A DNA stretch of 64,000 nt from Gammaproteobacteria bacterium MFB021 (GTDB taxonomy: Bacteria > Pseudomonadota > Gammaproteobacteria > Pseudomonadales > Halomonadaceae), in contig JNVT01000003.1 in NCBI GenBank assembly GCA_000737985.1, positions 1-64,000 of the forward strand, written 5' to 3'. The position numbers and the translations under genes are program-made. Below are positions 17,761 to 29,181 of this stretch, piece by piece. Positions within the stretch are counted from its first letter, which is position 1. Each line of letters starts with the position of its first letter. The notes under the pieces are model-generated. The model did no database searches and had not been told where the DNA came from. It saw only the letters and a program-made list of their open reading frames with translations.

Positions 17761-18216
17761 ATGGATGGCCGACTCGACACCTTCGATGACGACACCCAGC
17801 GCGGCGAGATCGTGGGACAGGATGGCCAGCGCTATGCCTTCGACTTCGGCCAGTGGCGCGGGCGCGGTCTGCCGGCGGCGGGGCAGGCGGTGCGCTTCGA
17901 CGTGGCCGAGGGGCGCGCGATGCGCGTGTTCAATCGGCCCGAGGCGCAAAAGCCCGCGCGCAGCACCCGTGATGCCAGCGGCAAGTTACAGCGCAAGCAG
18001 CTCTCGCACTGGGCGCTGGCGGCCTTCGTGGTGGCGTGTGCCGGTGTTGGCGCCGGGCGCTATGCGCCGGTGGTCGAGGTGGTCGCGCTGGTGCTCGCCT
18101 GGCTCGGCCTGCGCCACGTGCATCGTGCGCCGCAGCGCTTCAACGGCCAGGCGGTGGCGGCGCTGGCCCTGGTGATCGCGGTCGGCGTGACGCTCTGGTC
18201 CCAGGGCGTGGTGTAA
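17761..18216 (+). CDS. Small membrane protein with cold-shock-like N-terminus
   Basis: A 151-residue protein. Residues 1-60 resemble a cold-shock/OB-type strand pattern (GEIVGQDGQRYAFDFGQW...GQAVRFDVAEGRA), and residues about 80-150 contain three hydrophobic helices. Proteins combining a CSD-like head with membrane segments exist in gammaproteobacteria, but no function is assigned. It is preceded by AGGCAGGAG and follows the repeat element. The aromatic RNA-binding motifs of true cold-shock proteins are not evident. Confidence 0.6.
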   Translation: MDGRLDTFDDDTQRGEIVGQDGQRYAFDFGQWRGRGLPAAGQAVRFDVAEGRAMRVFNRPEAQKPARSTRDASGKLQRKQLSHWALAAFVVACAGVGAGRYAPVVEVVALVLAWLGLRHVHRAPQRFNGQAVAALALVIAVGVTLWSQGVV

Positions 18217-18415
18217 CCGGCTGCGACGGTTTGGCGCCTCGGCTGCCGTCATACCGATTGTCACTGGCGCCAACGCAGCGAAAGCGCCATCCTTTCCCCC
18301 GACACCTTGCCCGTTTCAGACGCGTCGCCCGAGTCCTGGCGGCGCGCCGGCAATCACCGCCGGCCGCGCGGTTTCGGCGCGGTCGACGGCAGGCACATCA
18401 AGGAAGGAGTGACTC

Positions 18416-19885
18416 ATGCAATCCGTCAAAGAGAGCGCGCTGTTCAGGCCCTACGCCTATATCGATGGCAACTGGGTGGCCGCCGACAGCGGCGAACAGA
18501 TCGACGTCGACAACCCCGCCAGCGGCGAGATCCTGGGGCGCATGCCGCGCCTCGGCCGTGCCGAGACCGAGCGCGCTATCGACGTCGCCGAGGCGGCCCT
18601 GCCGGGCTGGCGCAACCATACCGCGCTGGAGCGTGCCGACATCCTGATGAAGTGGTACGAGCTGATGCTCGAGCACAAGGATGAGCTGGCCGCGATCATG
18701 ACCGCCGAGCAGGGCAAGCCGGTCAAGGAGGCGGCGGGGGAGATCGTCTACGCCGCGAGCTTCATGCGCTGGTTCGCCGAGGAAGCGCGGCGCATCTACG
18801 GCGATACCATCCCGGCGGCCAGCAGCCAGCAGCGTATCGTGGTGACCAAGCAGCCGGTGGGTGTGGTCGGGGCGATCACGCCGTGGAACTTCCCCTCCTC
18901 GATGATCACGCGCAAGGCCGCGGCGGCGCTCGCCGCGGGCTGTACCATCGTGATCAAACCGGCCAGCCAGACGCCGTTCTCCGCCACCGCGTTGGCGGCG
19001 CTGGCCGAGCAGGCAGGGGTGCCGCGGGGCGTGTTCAACGTGGTGCCGGGCAAGGCCAGCGAGATCGCCAAGGCGATGACCGAGTCCCCGGTGGTGCGCA
19101 AGGTCACCTTCACCGGCTCCACCGAGGTCGGCAGTTCGCTGATGGCCGGCGCCGCCCAGCACATCCAGAAGATTTCGCTGGAGCTCGGCGGCAACGCGCC
19201 CTTCCTGGTGTTCGAAGATGCCGATCTGGACGCCGCGGTCGAGGGGGCTATCGCCTCCAAGTTCCGCAATGCCGGCCAGACCTGCGTCTGCACCAACCGC
19301 TTCCTGGTCCAGTCGAGCGTGATCAACGCCTTCAGCGAGAAGCTCGCCGCGGCGATGAACAGCGAACTGAAGGTCGGCGATGGCTTCCAGGACGGTGTCA
19401 ATATCGGGCCGCTGATCGATGAGGATGCGGTGGCCAAGGTGAGCGAGCACGTCAAGGACGCCACCGACAAGGGCGCCCAGCTGCTGCTCGGCGGTCACGA
19501 GCACTCCCTCGGCGGGCGCTTCTTCTCGCCGACGCTGATCAGCCATGCGACTCCGGAGATGAAGGTGGCGAGCGAGGAGACCTTCGGCCCGCTGGCGGCG
19601 GTGTTCCCGTTCGAGACCGAAGAGGAAGCGGTGCGCCTGGCCAATGACACCCAGTTCGGGCTGGCCTCGTACTTCTATTCGCGGGATCTGGGGCGCGTCT
19701 GGCGGGTGGCGGAAGCGCTCGAGTACGGCATGGTCGGTATCAACACCGGGCTGATCTCCAACGCCAGCGCGCCTTTCGGCGGCGTCAAGGCGTCCGGGCT
19801 GGGGCGTGAGGGCTCCAAGTACGGTCTCGACGAGTATCTCGAGGTCAAGTATCTGTGCATCGACCTGGGTCAGGCGCAGGCATGA
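18416..19885 (+). CDS. gabD: NAD(P)-dependent succinate-semialdehyde dehydrogenase
   Basis: A 489-residue aldehyde dehydrogenase closest in style to GabD. Key residues are Asn158 in ITPWNFP, Glu256 in LELGGNAP and catalytic Cys290 in NAGQTCVC; the extra Cys two residues later is typical of GabD and in E. coli-type enzymes may form a redox switch. It oxidises succinate semialdehyde to succinate, the last step of the GABA shunt. A good AGGAAGGAG site precedes ATG 18416. No GABA aminotransferase lies next to it, so glutarate or another semialdehyde is possible. Confidence 0.82.
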   Translation: MQSVKESALFRPYAYIDGNWVAADSGEQIDVDNPASGEILGRMPRLGRAETERAIDVAEAALPGWRNHTALERADILMKWYELMLEHKDELAAIMTAEQGKPVKEAAGEIVYAASFMRWFAEEARRIYGDTIPAASSQQRIVVTKQPVGVVGAITPWNFPSSMITRKAAAALAAGCTIVIKPASQTPFSATALAALAEQAGVPRGVFNVVPGKASEIAKAMTESPVVRKVTFTGSTEVGSSLMAGAAQHIQKISLELGGNAPFLVFEDADLDAAVEGAIASKFRNAGQTCVCTNRFLVQSSVINAFSEKLAAAMNSELKVGDGFQDGVNIGPLIDEDAVAKVSEHVKDATDKGAQLLLGGHEHSLGGRFFSPTLISHATPEMKVASEETFGPLAAVFPFETEEEAVRLANDTQFGLASYFYSRDLGRVWRVAEALEYGMVGINTGLISNASAPFGGVKASGLGREGSKYGLDEYLEVKYLCIDLGQAQA

Positions 19886-19921
19886 TTCACCCGGGCGGCT
19901 GAGGTCTGCCGCCCGGCATCG

Positions 19922-19957
19922 AAAAAGCCCACGACAGGCGCTGTCGTGGGCTTTTTT
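19922..19957. terminator. Bidirectional terminator between gabD and purH
   Basis: An 11-bp perfect stem GCCCACGACAG/CTGTCGTGGGC with a GCG loop is flanked by AAAAA on the left and TTTTTT on the right, so it can stop both convergent transcripts. Confidence 0.92.
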
Positions 19958-19978
19958 GCGTGACCGGGGAAGCCGTAC

Positions 19979-21592
<1,614 letters not shown>

Positions 21593-21695
21593 GCCAATCC
21601 ACTCTTGTCGGTCGGTCGAACGCGCGCTGGAGGGCTTGAGAGTCCGAGCGGCGGGCGTTCGGTGGTGCCCCGCATGGGCGAGGCGAGGGGGAGAA

Positions 21696-22004
21696 TCAGA
21701 TCAGGTCGTACTGCTTGAGCTTCTTGCGCAGGGTGCCTCGATTGAGGCCCAGCAGCTCGGCGGCGCGGGTCTGGTTACCTTCGACATGACGCATCACGAC
21801 ATCGAGCAGCGGCGCCTCTACCTCGGCCAGTACCATGGTGTAGAGATGCGATACCGATTCACCCTCGAGATGGGTGAAGTAGCGCTCCATCACCTGCTCG
21901 ACGCACTCGCGCAGCGTGACTTGGGAGCTTTGCTCGGCCATATGAAGGGATTCGACCTCCAGCGGCGCATTGCCGTCGAGGTCCAGAGGCTGCCGACTGT
22001 TCAT
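21696..22004 (-). CDS. fis: Nucleoid-associated protein Fis
   Basis: A 102-residue Fis protein with the C-terminal helix-turn-helix [27 protein letters not shown], virtually the same as in E. coli, and the N-terminal arm preceding [15 protein letters not shown]. Fis bends DNA and controls rRNA, tRNA and growth-phase genes. Its ATG overlaps the dusB stop by four bases, the same dusB-fis order known from enterobacteria. Confidence 0.95.
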   Translation of the reverse strand: MNSRQPLDLDGNAPLEVESLHMAEQSSQVTLRECVEQVMERYFTHLEGESVSHLYTMVLAEVEAPLLDVVMRHVEGNQTRAAELLGLNRGTLRKKLKQYDLI

Positions 22005-23032
22005 GCTGCGTGAATTCCGTTGTCGATCGCGGTGTCGCCACGAAAGAGTTCATGAAGAAAAGCGAACTGCTCCGCGCTCTGCTCGAGCCGGTTGAATCGC
22101 GCGCGATGCTCGCGCCGCGGGTCGCGGGCGGCGAGGTACCAGCCGATATGCTTGCGCGCCACGCGGACCCCGAGATAGTCGCCGTAGTGGGCGTGCAGCG
22201 CGGCCAGATGCCGGCGCATGGTGCCCTCGACTTCCGCCAGGCTGGGTGGCGCATGCTCGCGACCGGTGCGCAGGTAGTGCTCGATCTCGCGAAACAGCCA
22301 CGGGTTGCCCTGGGCACCGCGGCCGACCATTACCGCATCGGCACCGGTATAGGCGAGCACCTCGGCGGCGCGCTGCGGTGTGGTGATATCGCCGTTGGCG
22401 AACACCGGAATCGATACCTGCTGCTTGATCGCGGCGATGGTGTCGTACTCGGCGCTGCCGCTGTAGCGCTGCTCGCGGGTCCGCCCGTGGACCGCCAGGG
22501 CGGCGATGCCGGCGTTCTCGGCCAGGCGCGCGACATGCAGCGCATTGCGGCTCTGCTCGCACCAGCCGGTGCGGATCTTGAGCGTCACCGGAATCTCGAC
22601 CGCGGCGACCACCGCGGCGAGAATCTCGCCGACCAGGCGCTCGTCGCGCAGCAGCGCCGAGCCGGCCGCCTTGTTGCACACCTTCTTCGCCGGGCAGCCC
22701 ATGTTGATGTCGATGATTTCGGCGCCGGCCTCGGCGTTCATGCGCGCGGCCTCGGCCAGCATCTGCGGGTCGCCGCCGGCGATCTGGACCGAACGCGGGC
22801 CGGGCTCGCCACGGTGAATCAGGCGTTGACGCGACTTGCGGGTGTGCCAGAGCCGGCTGTCCGAGGTCACCATTTCCGACACCACCAGACCTGCACCGAG
22901 CTCGCGACAGAGCTGGCGGAAGGGGCGATCGGTCACGCCGGCCATGGGCGCCAGAATGACCCGGTTGGGCAGTGTGTGGCGGCCGATGCGGGGCAACGCA
23001 CGCTCGGGCTGCGCGGACACGGCTTCACGCAT
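22001..23032 (-). CDS. dusB: tRNA-dihydrouridine synthase B
   Basis: A 343-residue flavoprotein that reduces uridine in the D-loop of tRNA. Visible are the FMN-binding N-terminus (ILAPMAGVTDRPFRQLCRELGAG), the signature INMGCPAKKVCNKAAGSALL with the catalytic cysteine, and VHGRTREQRYSGSAEY. It is co-transcribed with fis (overlap ATGA). The first ~10 residues before IGRHTLPNRVILAPM may vary, but ATG 23032 is the only good start. Confidence 0.95.
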   Translation of the reverse strand: MREAVSAQPERALPRIGRHTLPNRVILAPMAGVTDRPFRQLCRELGAGLVVSEMVTSDSRLWHTRKSRQRLIHRGEPGPRSVQIAGGDPQMLAEAARMNAEAGAEIIDINMGCPAKKVCNKAAGSALLRDERLVGEILAAVVAAVEIPVTLKIRTGWCEQSRNALHVARLAENAGIAALAVHGRTREQRYSGSAEYDTIAAIKQQVSIPVFANGDITTPQRAAEVLAYTGADAVMVGRGAQGNPWLFREIEHYLRTGREHAPPSLAEVEGTMRRHLAALHAHYGDYLGVRVARKHIGWYLAARDPRREHRARFNRLEQSAEQFAFLHELFRGDTAIDNGIHAA

Positions 23033-23174
23033 GGTTACAGAGGCTCGGGGAAAACGGGAAGCTATGATACCGGGCGCTCCGGCTTTGTTGAAGCGCTGTT
23101 TGGTCGCACGAACGCGGCGGAAAAGCGTCGGCGGCGGAGCCGGGGCACCGCCGCCGTGGCTTAGACGGTGGGGC

Positions 23175-24077
23175 TCAGGCGGCGGGACGCTCGCCGCTCA
23201 GCAGCACCCAGCCCTCTTTCTCCTGTGGCGGAGCCATGCGCAGGCCCTGGTCGCGATAGGCGTCGAGCACGCTCTCGGCCTGGGCGGCGAGGATGCCGGA
23301 GAGCGCCAGGCGTCCGCCAGGCGCGACGCGGCCGGCGATCTCGGCGGCGAGCTCGATCAGCGGGCCGGCGAGAATATTGGCCACGACCACCTCGAAGCGG
23401 CCTTGACCCAGGCGCTCGGGGTACTCCAGCAGCAGCCGGCTGTCATCGAGCTGGTTACGCTCGGCGTTGTCGCGGCTGGCCTGCAGTGCCTGGGGGTCGA
23501 TATCCACGCCGACCGCGGTATCCGCACCCAGCTTGAGGGCGGCGATGGCGAGAATACCCGAGCCGCAGCCGTAATCGAGCACCTGTACGGCGTCGAGGGG
23601 CTGGGCGTCGAGCCAGCCAAGGCACAGCGCGGTAGTGGGGTGGGTGCCGGTGCCGAAGGCAAGCCCCGGGTCGAGCAGCAGATTGACCGCCTGCGGGTCC
23701 GGGGCGGCGTGCCAGCTGGGCACGATCCACAGCCGCTCACCCATACGCAGCGGCTCGAAGCCGTCCATCCACTCGCGCTCCCAGTCACGGTCGGCGAGCA
23801 GTTCATACTCGATCTGGGGCGCGGGCTCTTCCGGTTCCTGTTCGGCCCAGGCGCGCTGGACCCGCTCGATCATCGCCTCGACCCCCTCGAGATCGTCGTA
23901 GAGACCGGTCAAAACCGTCTCCTGCCACAGCGGCGTGGTGCCGCGGTCGGGCTCGAAGACCGGGTCGTCGTGGGCATCCTGCAGGGTGATCGCGCTGGCA
24001 CCCTCGGCCAGCAGCAGCTCCTCGAGCCATTCGGCCTGTTCGGGGGCGATATGCGCCTTGAGTTGTAGCCACGCCAT
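23175..24077 (-). CDS. prmA: Ribosomal protein L11 methyltransferase
   Basis: A 300-residue SAM-dependent methyltransferase that trimethylates ribosomal protein L11. The N-terminal substrate-recognition domain begins MAWLQLKAHIAPEQAEWLEELL; the catalytic domain has LDPGLAFGTGTHPTTALCL, the SAM motif VLDYGCGSGILAIAALKLGA and the VVANILAGPL motif. An AAGGAG site lies 7 bases before ATG. It follows accC after a hairpin-containing 111-base gap. Confidence 0.96.
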   Translation of the reverse strand: MAWLQLKAHIAPEQAEWLEELLLAEGASAITLQDAHDDPVFEPDRGTTPLWQETVLTGLYDDLEGVEAMIERVQRAWAEQEPEEPAPQIEYELLADRDWEREWMDGFEPLRMGERLWIVPSWHAAPDPQAVNLLLDPGLAFGTGTHPTTALCLGWLDAQPLDAVQVLDYGCGSGILAIAALKLGADTAVGVDIDPQALQASRDNAERNQLDDSRLLLEYPERLGQGRFEVVVANILAGPLIELAAEIAGRVAPGGRLALSGILAAQAESVLDAYRDQGLRMAPPQEKEGWVLLSGERPAA

Positions 24078-24115
24078 GGCGGCGCTCCTTGATCTCGTCG
24101 GTGGGGGCGAACGCA

Positions 24116-24173
24116 GACGGGGCGGTCATCCCGAGGGGCTTGAGACAGATCCCCAGAGCATGACCGCCCCGTC
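24116..24173 (-). other. Long hairpin between accC and prmA
   Basis: Perfect 14-bp arms GACGGGGCGGTCAT and ATGACCGCCCCGTC enclose 30 bases that contain a further GGGG/CCCC pairing. There is no T tract, so it is more likely an RNA processing or stability element than a simple terminator. Confidence 0.55.
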
Positions 24174-24188
24174 GTGACGCGCCGCGAA

Positions 24189-25532
24189 TCAGCTCAGGCC
24201 GAGCTTCTTCTCGAGGTAGTGGATGTTGACCCCACCCTTCTGGAAGGCGCTGTCACGCACCAGATCCTTCTGCAGGTCGGTATTGGTCTTGATCCCTTCC
24301 ACCAGCAGCTCGTCGAGCGCATTGCGCATGCGCACCAGGGCGATCTCGCGATCCGCGCCCCAGGTGATCAGCTTGCCGATCAACGAGTCGTAGTGGGGCG
24401 GCACGGTGTAGCCGGTATAGATGTGCGAGTCCATGCGTACGCCCAGGCCACCCGGAGGGTGGTAGAGGTCGATCTTGCCGGGCGAGGGCATGAAGGTGCG
24501 CGAGTCCTCGGCGTTGATGCGGCACTCGAAGGCGTGGCCGTTGAGCTGGACATCCTCCTGACGGATCGACAGCGGCAGACCGCTGGCGATGCGCAGCTGC
24601 TCCTTGACGATATCCACCCCGGTGACCATCTCGGTAACCGGATGCTCGACCTGGACGCGCGTGTTCATCTCGATGAAGAAGAACTGGCCGTTCTCGTAGA
24701 GGAACTCGAAGGTGCCGGCGCCGCGGTAGTTGATCTCGATGCAGGCATCGGTACACGCCTTGAGTACCTGGGCACGTGCCTCGGGGTCGAGGTGTGGCGC
24801 GGGGGCCTCCTCCAGCACCTTCTGATGGCGCCGCTGCAGTGAGCAGTCGCGGTCATAGAGATGGATGGCGTTGCCCTGACCGTCGGCGATCACCTGGACT
24901 TCCACGTGGCGTGGGTTCTCCAGGAACTTCTCCATGTAGACGGTGCCGTCGCCGAACGCCGCAGCCGCCTCGGCGCGGGTCACGCTGACCGCCTTGGCCA
25001 CTTCATCGTCGTTGCGTACCACGCGCATGCCGCGGCCACCGCCGCCGGCCGCGGCCTTGATGATCACCGGGTAGCCGATACGCGCGGCGATCCGGCGAAT
25101 CTCTTCGCCATCTTCCGGCAGCGGGCCATCGGAGCCCGGCACCGTGGGGACGCCGGCCTCCTTCATGGCGTTGATCGCGCTGACCTTGTCGCCCATCAGG
25201 CGAATGGTCTCGGCGCGCGGGCCGACGAATACGAAGCCCGAGCGCTCGACCTGTTCGGCGAAGTTGGCGTTCTCCGAGAGAAAGCCGTAGCCGGGGTGGA
25301 TCGCGGTCGAGTCGGTGACTTCGGCGGCGCTGATCAGTGCCGGGATATTGAGATAGGACTGCGCGGATGACGCCGGGCCGATACAGACCGCCTCGTCCGC
25401 CAGTCGCACGTGCATCAGGTCGCGGTCGGCCTTGGAGTGGACCGCCACGGTCTTGATCCCCAGCTCCTTGCAGGCGCGCAGGACGCGCAGTGCAATCTCG
25501 CCTCGGTTGGCGATGAGTACCTTGTCCAACAT
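24189..25532 (-). CDS. accC: Acetyl-CoA carboxylase, biotin carboxylase subunit
   Basis: A 447-residue ATP-grasp enzyme. It starts [21 protein letters not shown] and shows the glycine-rich ATP loop [14 protein letters not shown], the [16 protein letters not shown] segment and the active-site stretch [19 protein letters not shown]. It carboxylates biotin on AccB in the first half-reaction of malonyl-CoA formation for fatty-acid synthesis. It lies 21 bases after accB in one operon. Confidence 0.98.
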   Translation of the reverse strand: MLDKVLIANRGEIALRVLRACKELGIKTVAVHSKADRDLMHVRLADEAVCIGPASSAQSYLNIPALISAAEVTDSTAIHPGYGFLSENANFAEQVERSGFVFVGPRAETIRLMGDKVSAINAMKEAGVPTVPGSDGPLPEDGEEIRRIAARIGYPVIIKAAAGGGGRGMRVVRNDDEVAKAVSVTRAEAAAAFGDGTVYMEKFLENPRHVEVQVIADGQGNAIHLYDRDCSLQRRHQKVLEEAPAPHLDPEARAQVLKACTDACIEINYRGAGTFEFLYENGQFFFIEMNTRVQVEHPVTEMVTGVDIVKEQLRIASGLPLSIRQEDVQLNGHAFECRINAEDSRTFMPSPGKIDLYHPPGGLGVRMDSHIYTGYTVPPHYDSLIGKLITWGADREIALVRMRNALDELLVEGIKTNTDLQKDLVRDSAFQKGGVNIHYLEKKLGLS

Positions 25533-25553
25533 GATGGTTTCGCCCGTGTCGCC

Positions 25554-26021
25554 TTAGTTGATGATGATCATCGGCTGGTCGAACTCGACCGGCTCGCCAT
25601 CCTCGACCAGGATTGCCTCGACCACGCCGTCTTTGTCGGCTTCGATCTGGTTCATCATTTTCATCGCTTCGACGATGCACACGGTATCGCCTTTCTTGAT
25701 GCTCTGACCGACTTCGACGAACGCCTTGGCACCCGGGGCCGGCGAACGGTAGAAGGTGCCGACCATCGGCGAGGTGACCGCATGGCCCAGCGGCTGGACC
25801 GGCGCCGGCTCGGCCGGGTCGGCGGCAGGTGCGCTCGGCTCGGCGGTGTGCTGCGGGGCGTAGTGCATCGACTGGGGCATCATCATCGGCTGCTGGGCAG
25901 CGCCGAAGCCGTGGGGATGACGGCTGATGCGCACCGACTCTTCGCCTTCCTGGATCTCGATTTCGCTGATGTTGGACTCTTCGAGCAGTTCGATGAGTTT
26001 CTTGACTTTGCGGATATCCAT
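25554..26021 (-). CDS. accB: Acetyl-CoA carboxylase biotin carboxyl carrier protein
   Basis: A 155-residue BCCP with N-terminal [24 protein letters not shown], a Pro/Ala-rich linker of about 50 residues, and a C-terminal biotinyl domain with the lysine in [10 protein letters not shown]. The Met- and Gln-rich start of the linker ([16 protein letters not shown]) is unusual in composition but linkers vary. Works with accC immediately downstream. Confidence 0.97.
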   Translation of the reverse strand: MDIRKVKKLIELLEESNISEIEIQEGEESVRISRHPHGFGAAQQPMMMPQSMHYAPQHTAEPSAPAADPAEPAPVQPLGHAVTSPMVGTFYRSPAPGAKAFVEVGQSIKKGDTVCIVEAMKMMNQIEADKDGVVEAILVEDGEPVEFDQPMIIIN

Positions 26022-26124
26022 GGTGATGTCTCGGCTCCGTGAGGGTGGAAGAAGTCTTGATGAATGTCTGTGGCGGCCAGCACGAGGCCACCGTCAAAAG
26101 GCTGGTTCCGCGCCGCCGGGGCGT

Positions 26125-26568
26125 TCAGCCGCGCGCTAGCTGGGCCAGGGCCGCGTCCAGCGCCAGGCTGTAGCTGTCGGCACCGAAACCGGCGATGACG
26201 CCGCGCGCGACGTCGGTGAAGTAGGAGTGGGCGCGGAACGGCTCGCGCGCGTGCACGTTCGACAGGTGCAGCTCGATGAACGGAATGGCGACACCGGTGA
26301 GGGCGTCGCGCAGCGCCACGCTGGTATGCGTGAAGGCAGCCGGGTTGAGCAGGATGAAATCGATCCGCTCCTCGCGGGCGCGGTGAACACGCTCGACCAG
26401 CTCGTGCTCGGCGTTGGACTGTAGCCACTCGAGCTGGTGCCCGGCGGACAGCGCGCGCTGGGTCAGCGTCACGCGGATATCGTCGAGGGTCGTGGTCCCG
26501 TAGACCTCGGGCTCGCGGGTACCCAGCAGGTTGAGATTGGGGCCGTTGAGAACCAGTAGTCTAGCCAT
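26125..26568 (-). CDS. aroQ: Type II 3-dehydroquinate dehydratase
   Basis: A 147-residue dehydroquinase of the shikimate pathway. Key pieces are [20 protein letters not shown] with the catalytic Tyr, the [16 protein letters not shown] loop, and [19 protein letters not shown] with the catalytic His. ATG 26568 removes a 20-residue unconserved extension. It heads the aroQ-accB-accC group, an arrangement widespread in gammaproteobacteria. Confidence 0.96.
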   Translation of the reverse strand: MARLLVLNGPNLNLLGTREPEVYGTTTLDDIRVTLTQRALSAGHQLEWLQSNAEHELVERVHRAREERIDFILLNPAAFTHTSVALRDALTGVAIPFIELHLSNVHAREPFRAHSYFTDVARGVIAGFGADSYSLALDAALAQLARG

Positions 26569-26795
26569 GCCTGTCCTTGCGCTGTTAACCCTGTCGTACT
26601 TCGCTGAGATGACGTCACTTTCATGCAAGATGGCAGCACGAGCGACTCATTTGCGCTGCTGCAGGAGTTTGCCGAAAAAAGCTTAGGGTGTCTAGCCTGA
26701 GACGCGAACGACGTTCGCTAACTGCCCGCCGGGGCGCGATCGGGCATGGGCGCTCAGCTGACCGCTGTGATCGCCACTCGATCCTGTCGGGCGGG

Positions 26796-28922
26796 TCACC
26801 CTTGCGCGCGGGATGACAAGAGCGCGTCGAGGTGGGCCGCCAGCGCGACGGCGTCGATCTCGCCCTGGATGCGCGCAGCGCGTCTTTCGCCACCGCCATC
26901 GAAAAACAGCAGCGCCGGCGGGCCGAATAGCCCGTAGTGCGACAGCAGCGCTCGGCTCGCCGCGCTATCGGCGCTGACATCGGCGCGGATCAGCGTGAAC
27001 TCGGCCAGGCGTTCGGCCACCGCGGGGGCGGGGAATACCTGGTGCTCCATCACCTGACAGGCAATACACCAGTCGGCGCTGACATCGAGCATCACCGGGC
27101 GGCCGTCGCGCTGCGCCGCGTCCAGTGCCGCCTGTAGCTGGGCGTTATTGGTGACAGTAGTGAACTGCGCCGCCGCAGGGCTGCTCTGGGTGGGGCTCCC
27201 GACGCCGGGCGCGAGCGGGCGCAGCGGGTCTCCGCCGCCCTGGGCCGCTCCCCACGCCAGCGCTACGCCCCACACCAGCAGCAGCCAGCCCAGCGCCTGA
27301 CGCAGCCGCGGCCAGCCGGGCGGCGTGCGCAGATCGAGCGCGCCCAGGGCCAGCGCGCAGGCAAGCGCCAGCATCGCCCACAGCAGCAGCGTCAACGGTC
27401 CGGGCAGCAGCCGTGCCAGCAGCCAGATGGCCAGGGCCAGCAGCAGCACGCCGAACAGCGCCTTGACCCCATTCATCCAGGCACCGGCCCGCGGCAGCAG
27501 ACGGGCGCCGAAGGTGCCGACCACGACCAGTGGTAGCCCCATGCCCAGCCCCAGTGCGAGTAGGGCGAGGGCGCCGCCAAGGACGTCGCCGGTAGTGGAG
27601 ATGAACACCAGGGCGCCGGCCAGGGGCGCCGAGACGCAGGGCGAGACCACCAGAACCGACAGCGCACCGGCGGCGGCTAGACCCAGTGGTCCGCTGCGCT
27701 GCAGGCGCTGCTGCCAGGCATCCGTGCGCTGACGCAGGCGGCTCGGCAGACGCAGCTCGAAGGCGCCGAACAGCGCCGCGGCAAAGGCCGCGAAGAGCAG
27801 CGCCAGCGGCACAAGCACCCAGGCCGACTGCAGCCGCGCCTGCAGGTTGAGCGAGGCGCCGAACAGCCCCATCAGGGTGCCGAGCAGGGTGAAGGTGGCG
27901 GCCATGCCCGCGACATAGCTGAGCGAGAGCCCCAGAGCGCGTCGTCGCGAGGCGTTCTGACCGACGATGATGGCGGTGAGGATGGGCAGCATCGGCAGCA
28001 CACAGGGGGTGAAGGTCAGGCCCACTCCGGCGAGAAAGAACAGCGCCAGGGTGCCCAGCCCCAACCCCTGACCGAGCAGCGTCTGGAAACGGGCGTCGGC
28101 GCTGAGTGGCAGCGCGCCGTCGCCGATGTCTTTGGCTGAGCCGCCCGGCTCGGCGGCGGGCTGGTTGGAGGCGGTGTCATTGGCAGGCTGGCCGGACGGC
28201 GCGATATCGCTGCCGGGTGTCTGATCGGAAAACGGATCGGCCTGGGGCTGCGCATTGGCCTGGGGCTGCGCATTGGCCTGAGGTAGCGGATCGGCCTGGG
28301 GTAGAGAATCTGATAGCGGTGACGAATCGGCCCGAGACGGCGCAGCGAGTAGCGCACGTGGATCGGCATCGCGATCGCCGTTGGCGGCCAGCGGTGAGGC
28401 CTGGGCGTCGTCGCTGGCATCGGTGAACGCCGCCGGGGCCCCGCCGGCGCGGGCCGTGAGGCGCCAGTGCTCCGGCGGATAGCACAGGCCGGCATCGGCA
28501 CAGCCCTGGAAACTCAGCGTCAGTGCCAGCGGCGTATCGCTTGCCCGATCGGCACTTTTGGGCAGGGGCGCGCTCAGCACCACGGTGTCGCGAAAGATGT
28601 GCACCGGTCCCAGATAGGGGTCCTGCTTGAAGGTTCCCGGCGGTATCGTCAACGGCGTCAGCGCCTCGCCGTTGGCGTCCGCCAGGGCGAAGCGCTGGCG
28701 ATAGAGATAGTGGCCGGGGCGGGCGCGCAGGCCGACGTAGACGCGCTCGGCGTCATGCCAGGCGTAGGCGTGGAAAGCCTCGCTCACCGGCAGGAACTCG
28801 GCCGGTTCGGCGCTGGCGAAGGGTGAGGTATCGCGGGGTGAGGAGAACGGGCTCTGGGCCTGCGCCAGCGATGTCAGCAGGCAGAGAGCGATAATGAGCA
28901 AGCAGCGCGAAGAGAACGACAT
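26796..28922 (-). CDS. dsbD: Thiol:disulfide interchange protein DsbD
   Basis: A 708-residue inner-membrane electron carrier. After the signal peptide (MSFSSRCLLIIALCLLTSLAQA) comes the periplasmic alpha domain with its cysteines in CADAGLCYPPEHW (about 140 and 146), a Gln/Ala/Pro linker, eight membrane helices with the cysteine motifs TPCVLPMLP (about 307) and SPCVSAPLAG (about 427), and a thioredoxin-like gamma domain with DWCIACQ (about 618). It passes reducing power from cytoplasmic thioredoxin to periplasmic isomerases and cytochrome c maturation. GTG 28931 is an alternative start only three codons upstream. Confidence 0.95.
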   Translation of the reverse strand: MSFSSRCLLIIALCLLTSLAQAQSPFSSPRDTSPFASAEPAEFLPVSEAFHAYAWHDAERVYVGLRARPGHYLYRQRFALADANGEALTPLTIPPGTFKQDPYLGPVHIFRDTVVLSAPLPKSADRASDTPLALTLSFQGCADAGLCYPPEHWRLTARAGGAPAAFTDASDDAQASPLAANGDRDADPRALLAAPSRADSSPLSDSLPQADPLPQANAQPQANAQPQADPFSDQTPGSDIAPSGQPANDTASNQPAAEPGGSAKDIGDGALPLSADARFQTLLGQGLGLGTLALFFLAGVGLTFTPCVLPMLPILTAIIVGQNASRRRALGLSLSYVAGMAATFTLLGTLMGLFGASLNLQARLQSAWVLVPLALLFAAFAAALFGAFELRLPSRLRQRTDAWQQRLQRSGPLGLAAAGALSVLVVSPCVSAPLAGALVFISTTGDVLGGALALLALGLGMGLPLVVVGTFGARLLPRAGAWMNGVKALFGVLLLALAIWLLARLLPGPLTLLLWAMLALACALALGALDLRTPPGWPRLRQALGWLLLVWGVALAWGAAQGGGDPLRPLAPGVGSPTQSSPAAAQFTTVTNNAQLQAALDAAQRDGRPVMLDVSADWCIACQVMEHQVFPAPAVAERLAEFTLIRADVSADSAASRALLSHYGLFGPPALLFFDGGGERRAARIQGEIDAVALAAHLDALLSSRAQG
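28239..28292 (-). repeat. 18-bp tandem repeat inside dsbD linker
   Basis: The unit GGCCTGGGGCTGCGCATT appears perfectly at 28239-28256 and 28257-28274 and in diverged form at 28275-28292. It encodes repeated Ala-Asn-Ala-Gln-Pro-Gln units in the DsbD linker and stays in frame. Confidence 0.8.
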
Positions 28923-29181
28923 GCGTGACACGGAATCCTGATCGATTTGATGGAGCGCAGCGCCGCCGTGGGGTTACAGGCCGGCATGCAGGCCGCAGCC
29001 GTTGGAGCGCACAGGGCGGCAAAAGTGCCATGATAGAAGCCTCGGCAGTGGCTCGCTGGATCGTCTCGGCATGCAGCGAAAGGCGGGCTGCGCGCCGCCG
29101 GGAGCATGATAGGATAAGTGACGCACGTCTCCCAATGAACGTCTCTCGACGCCCTCAACCCCGTCAAGACAAGGATCGTCC

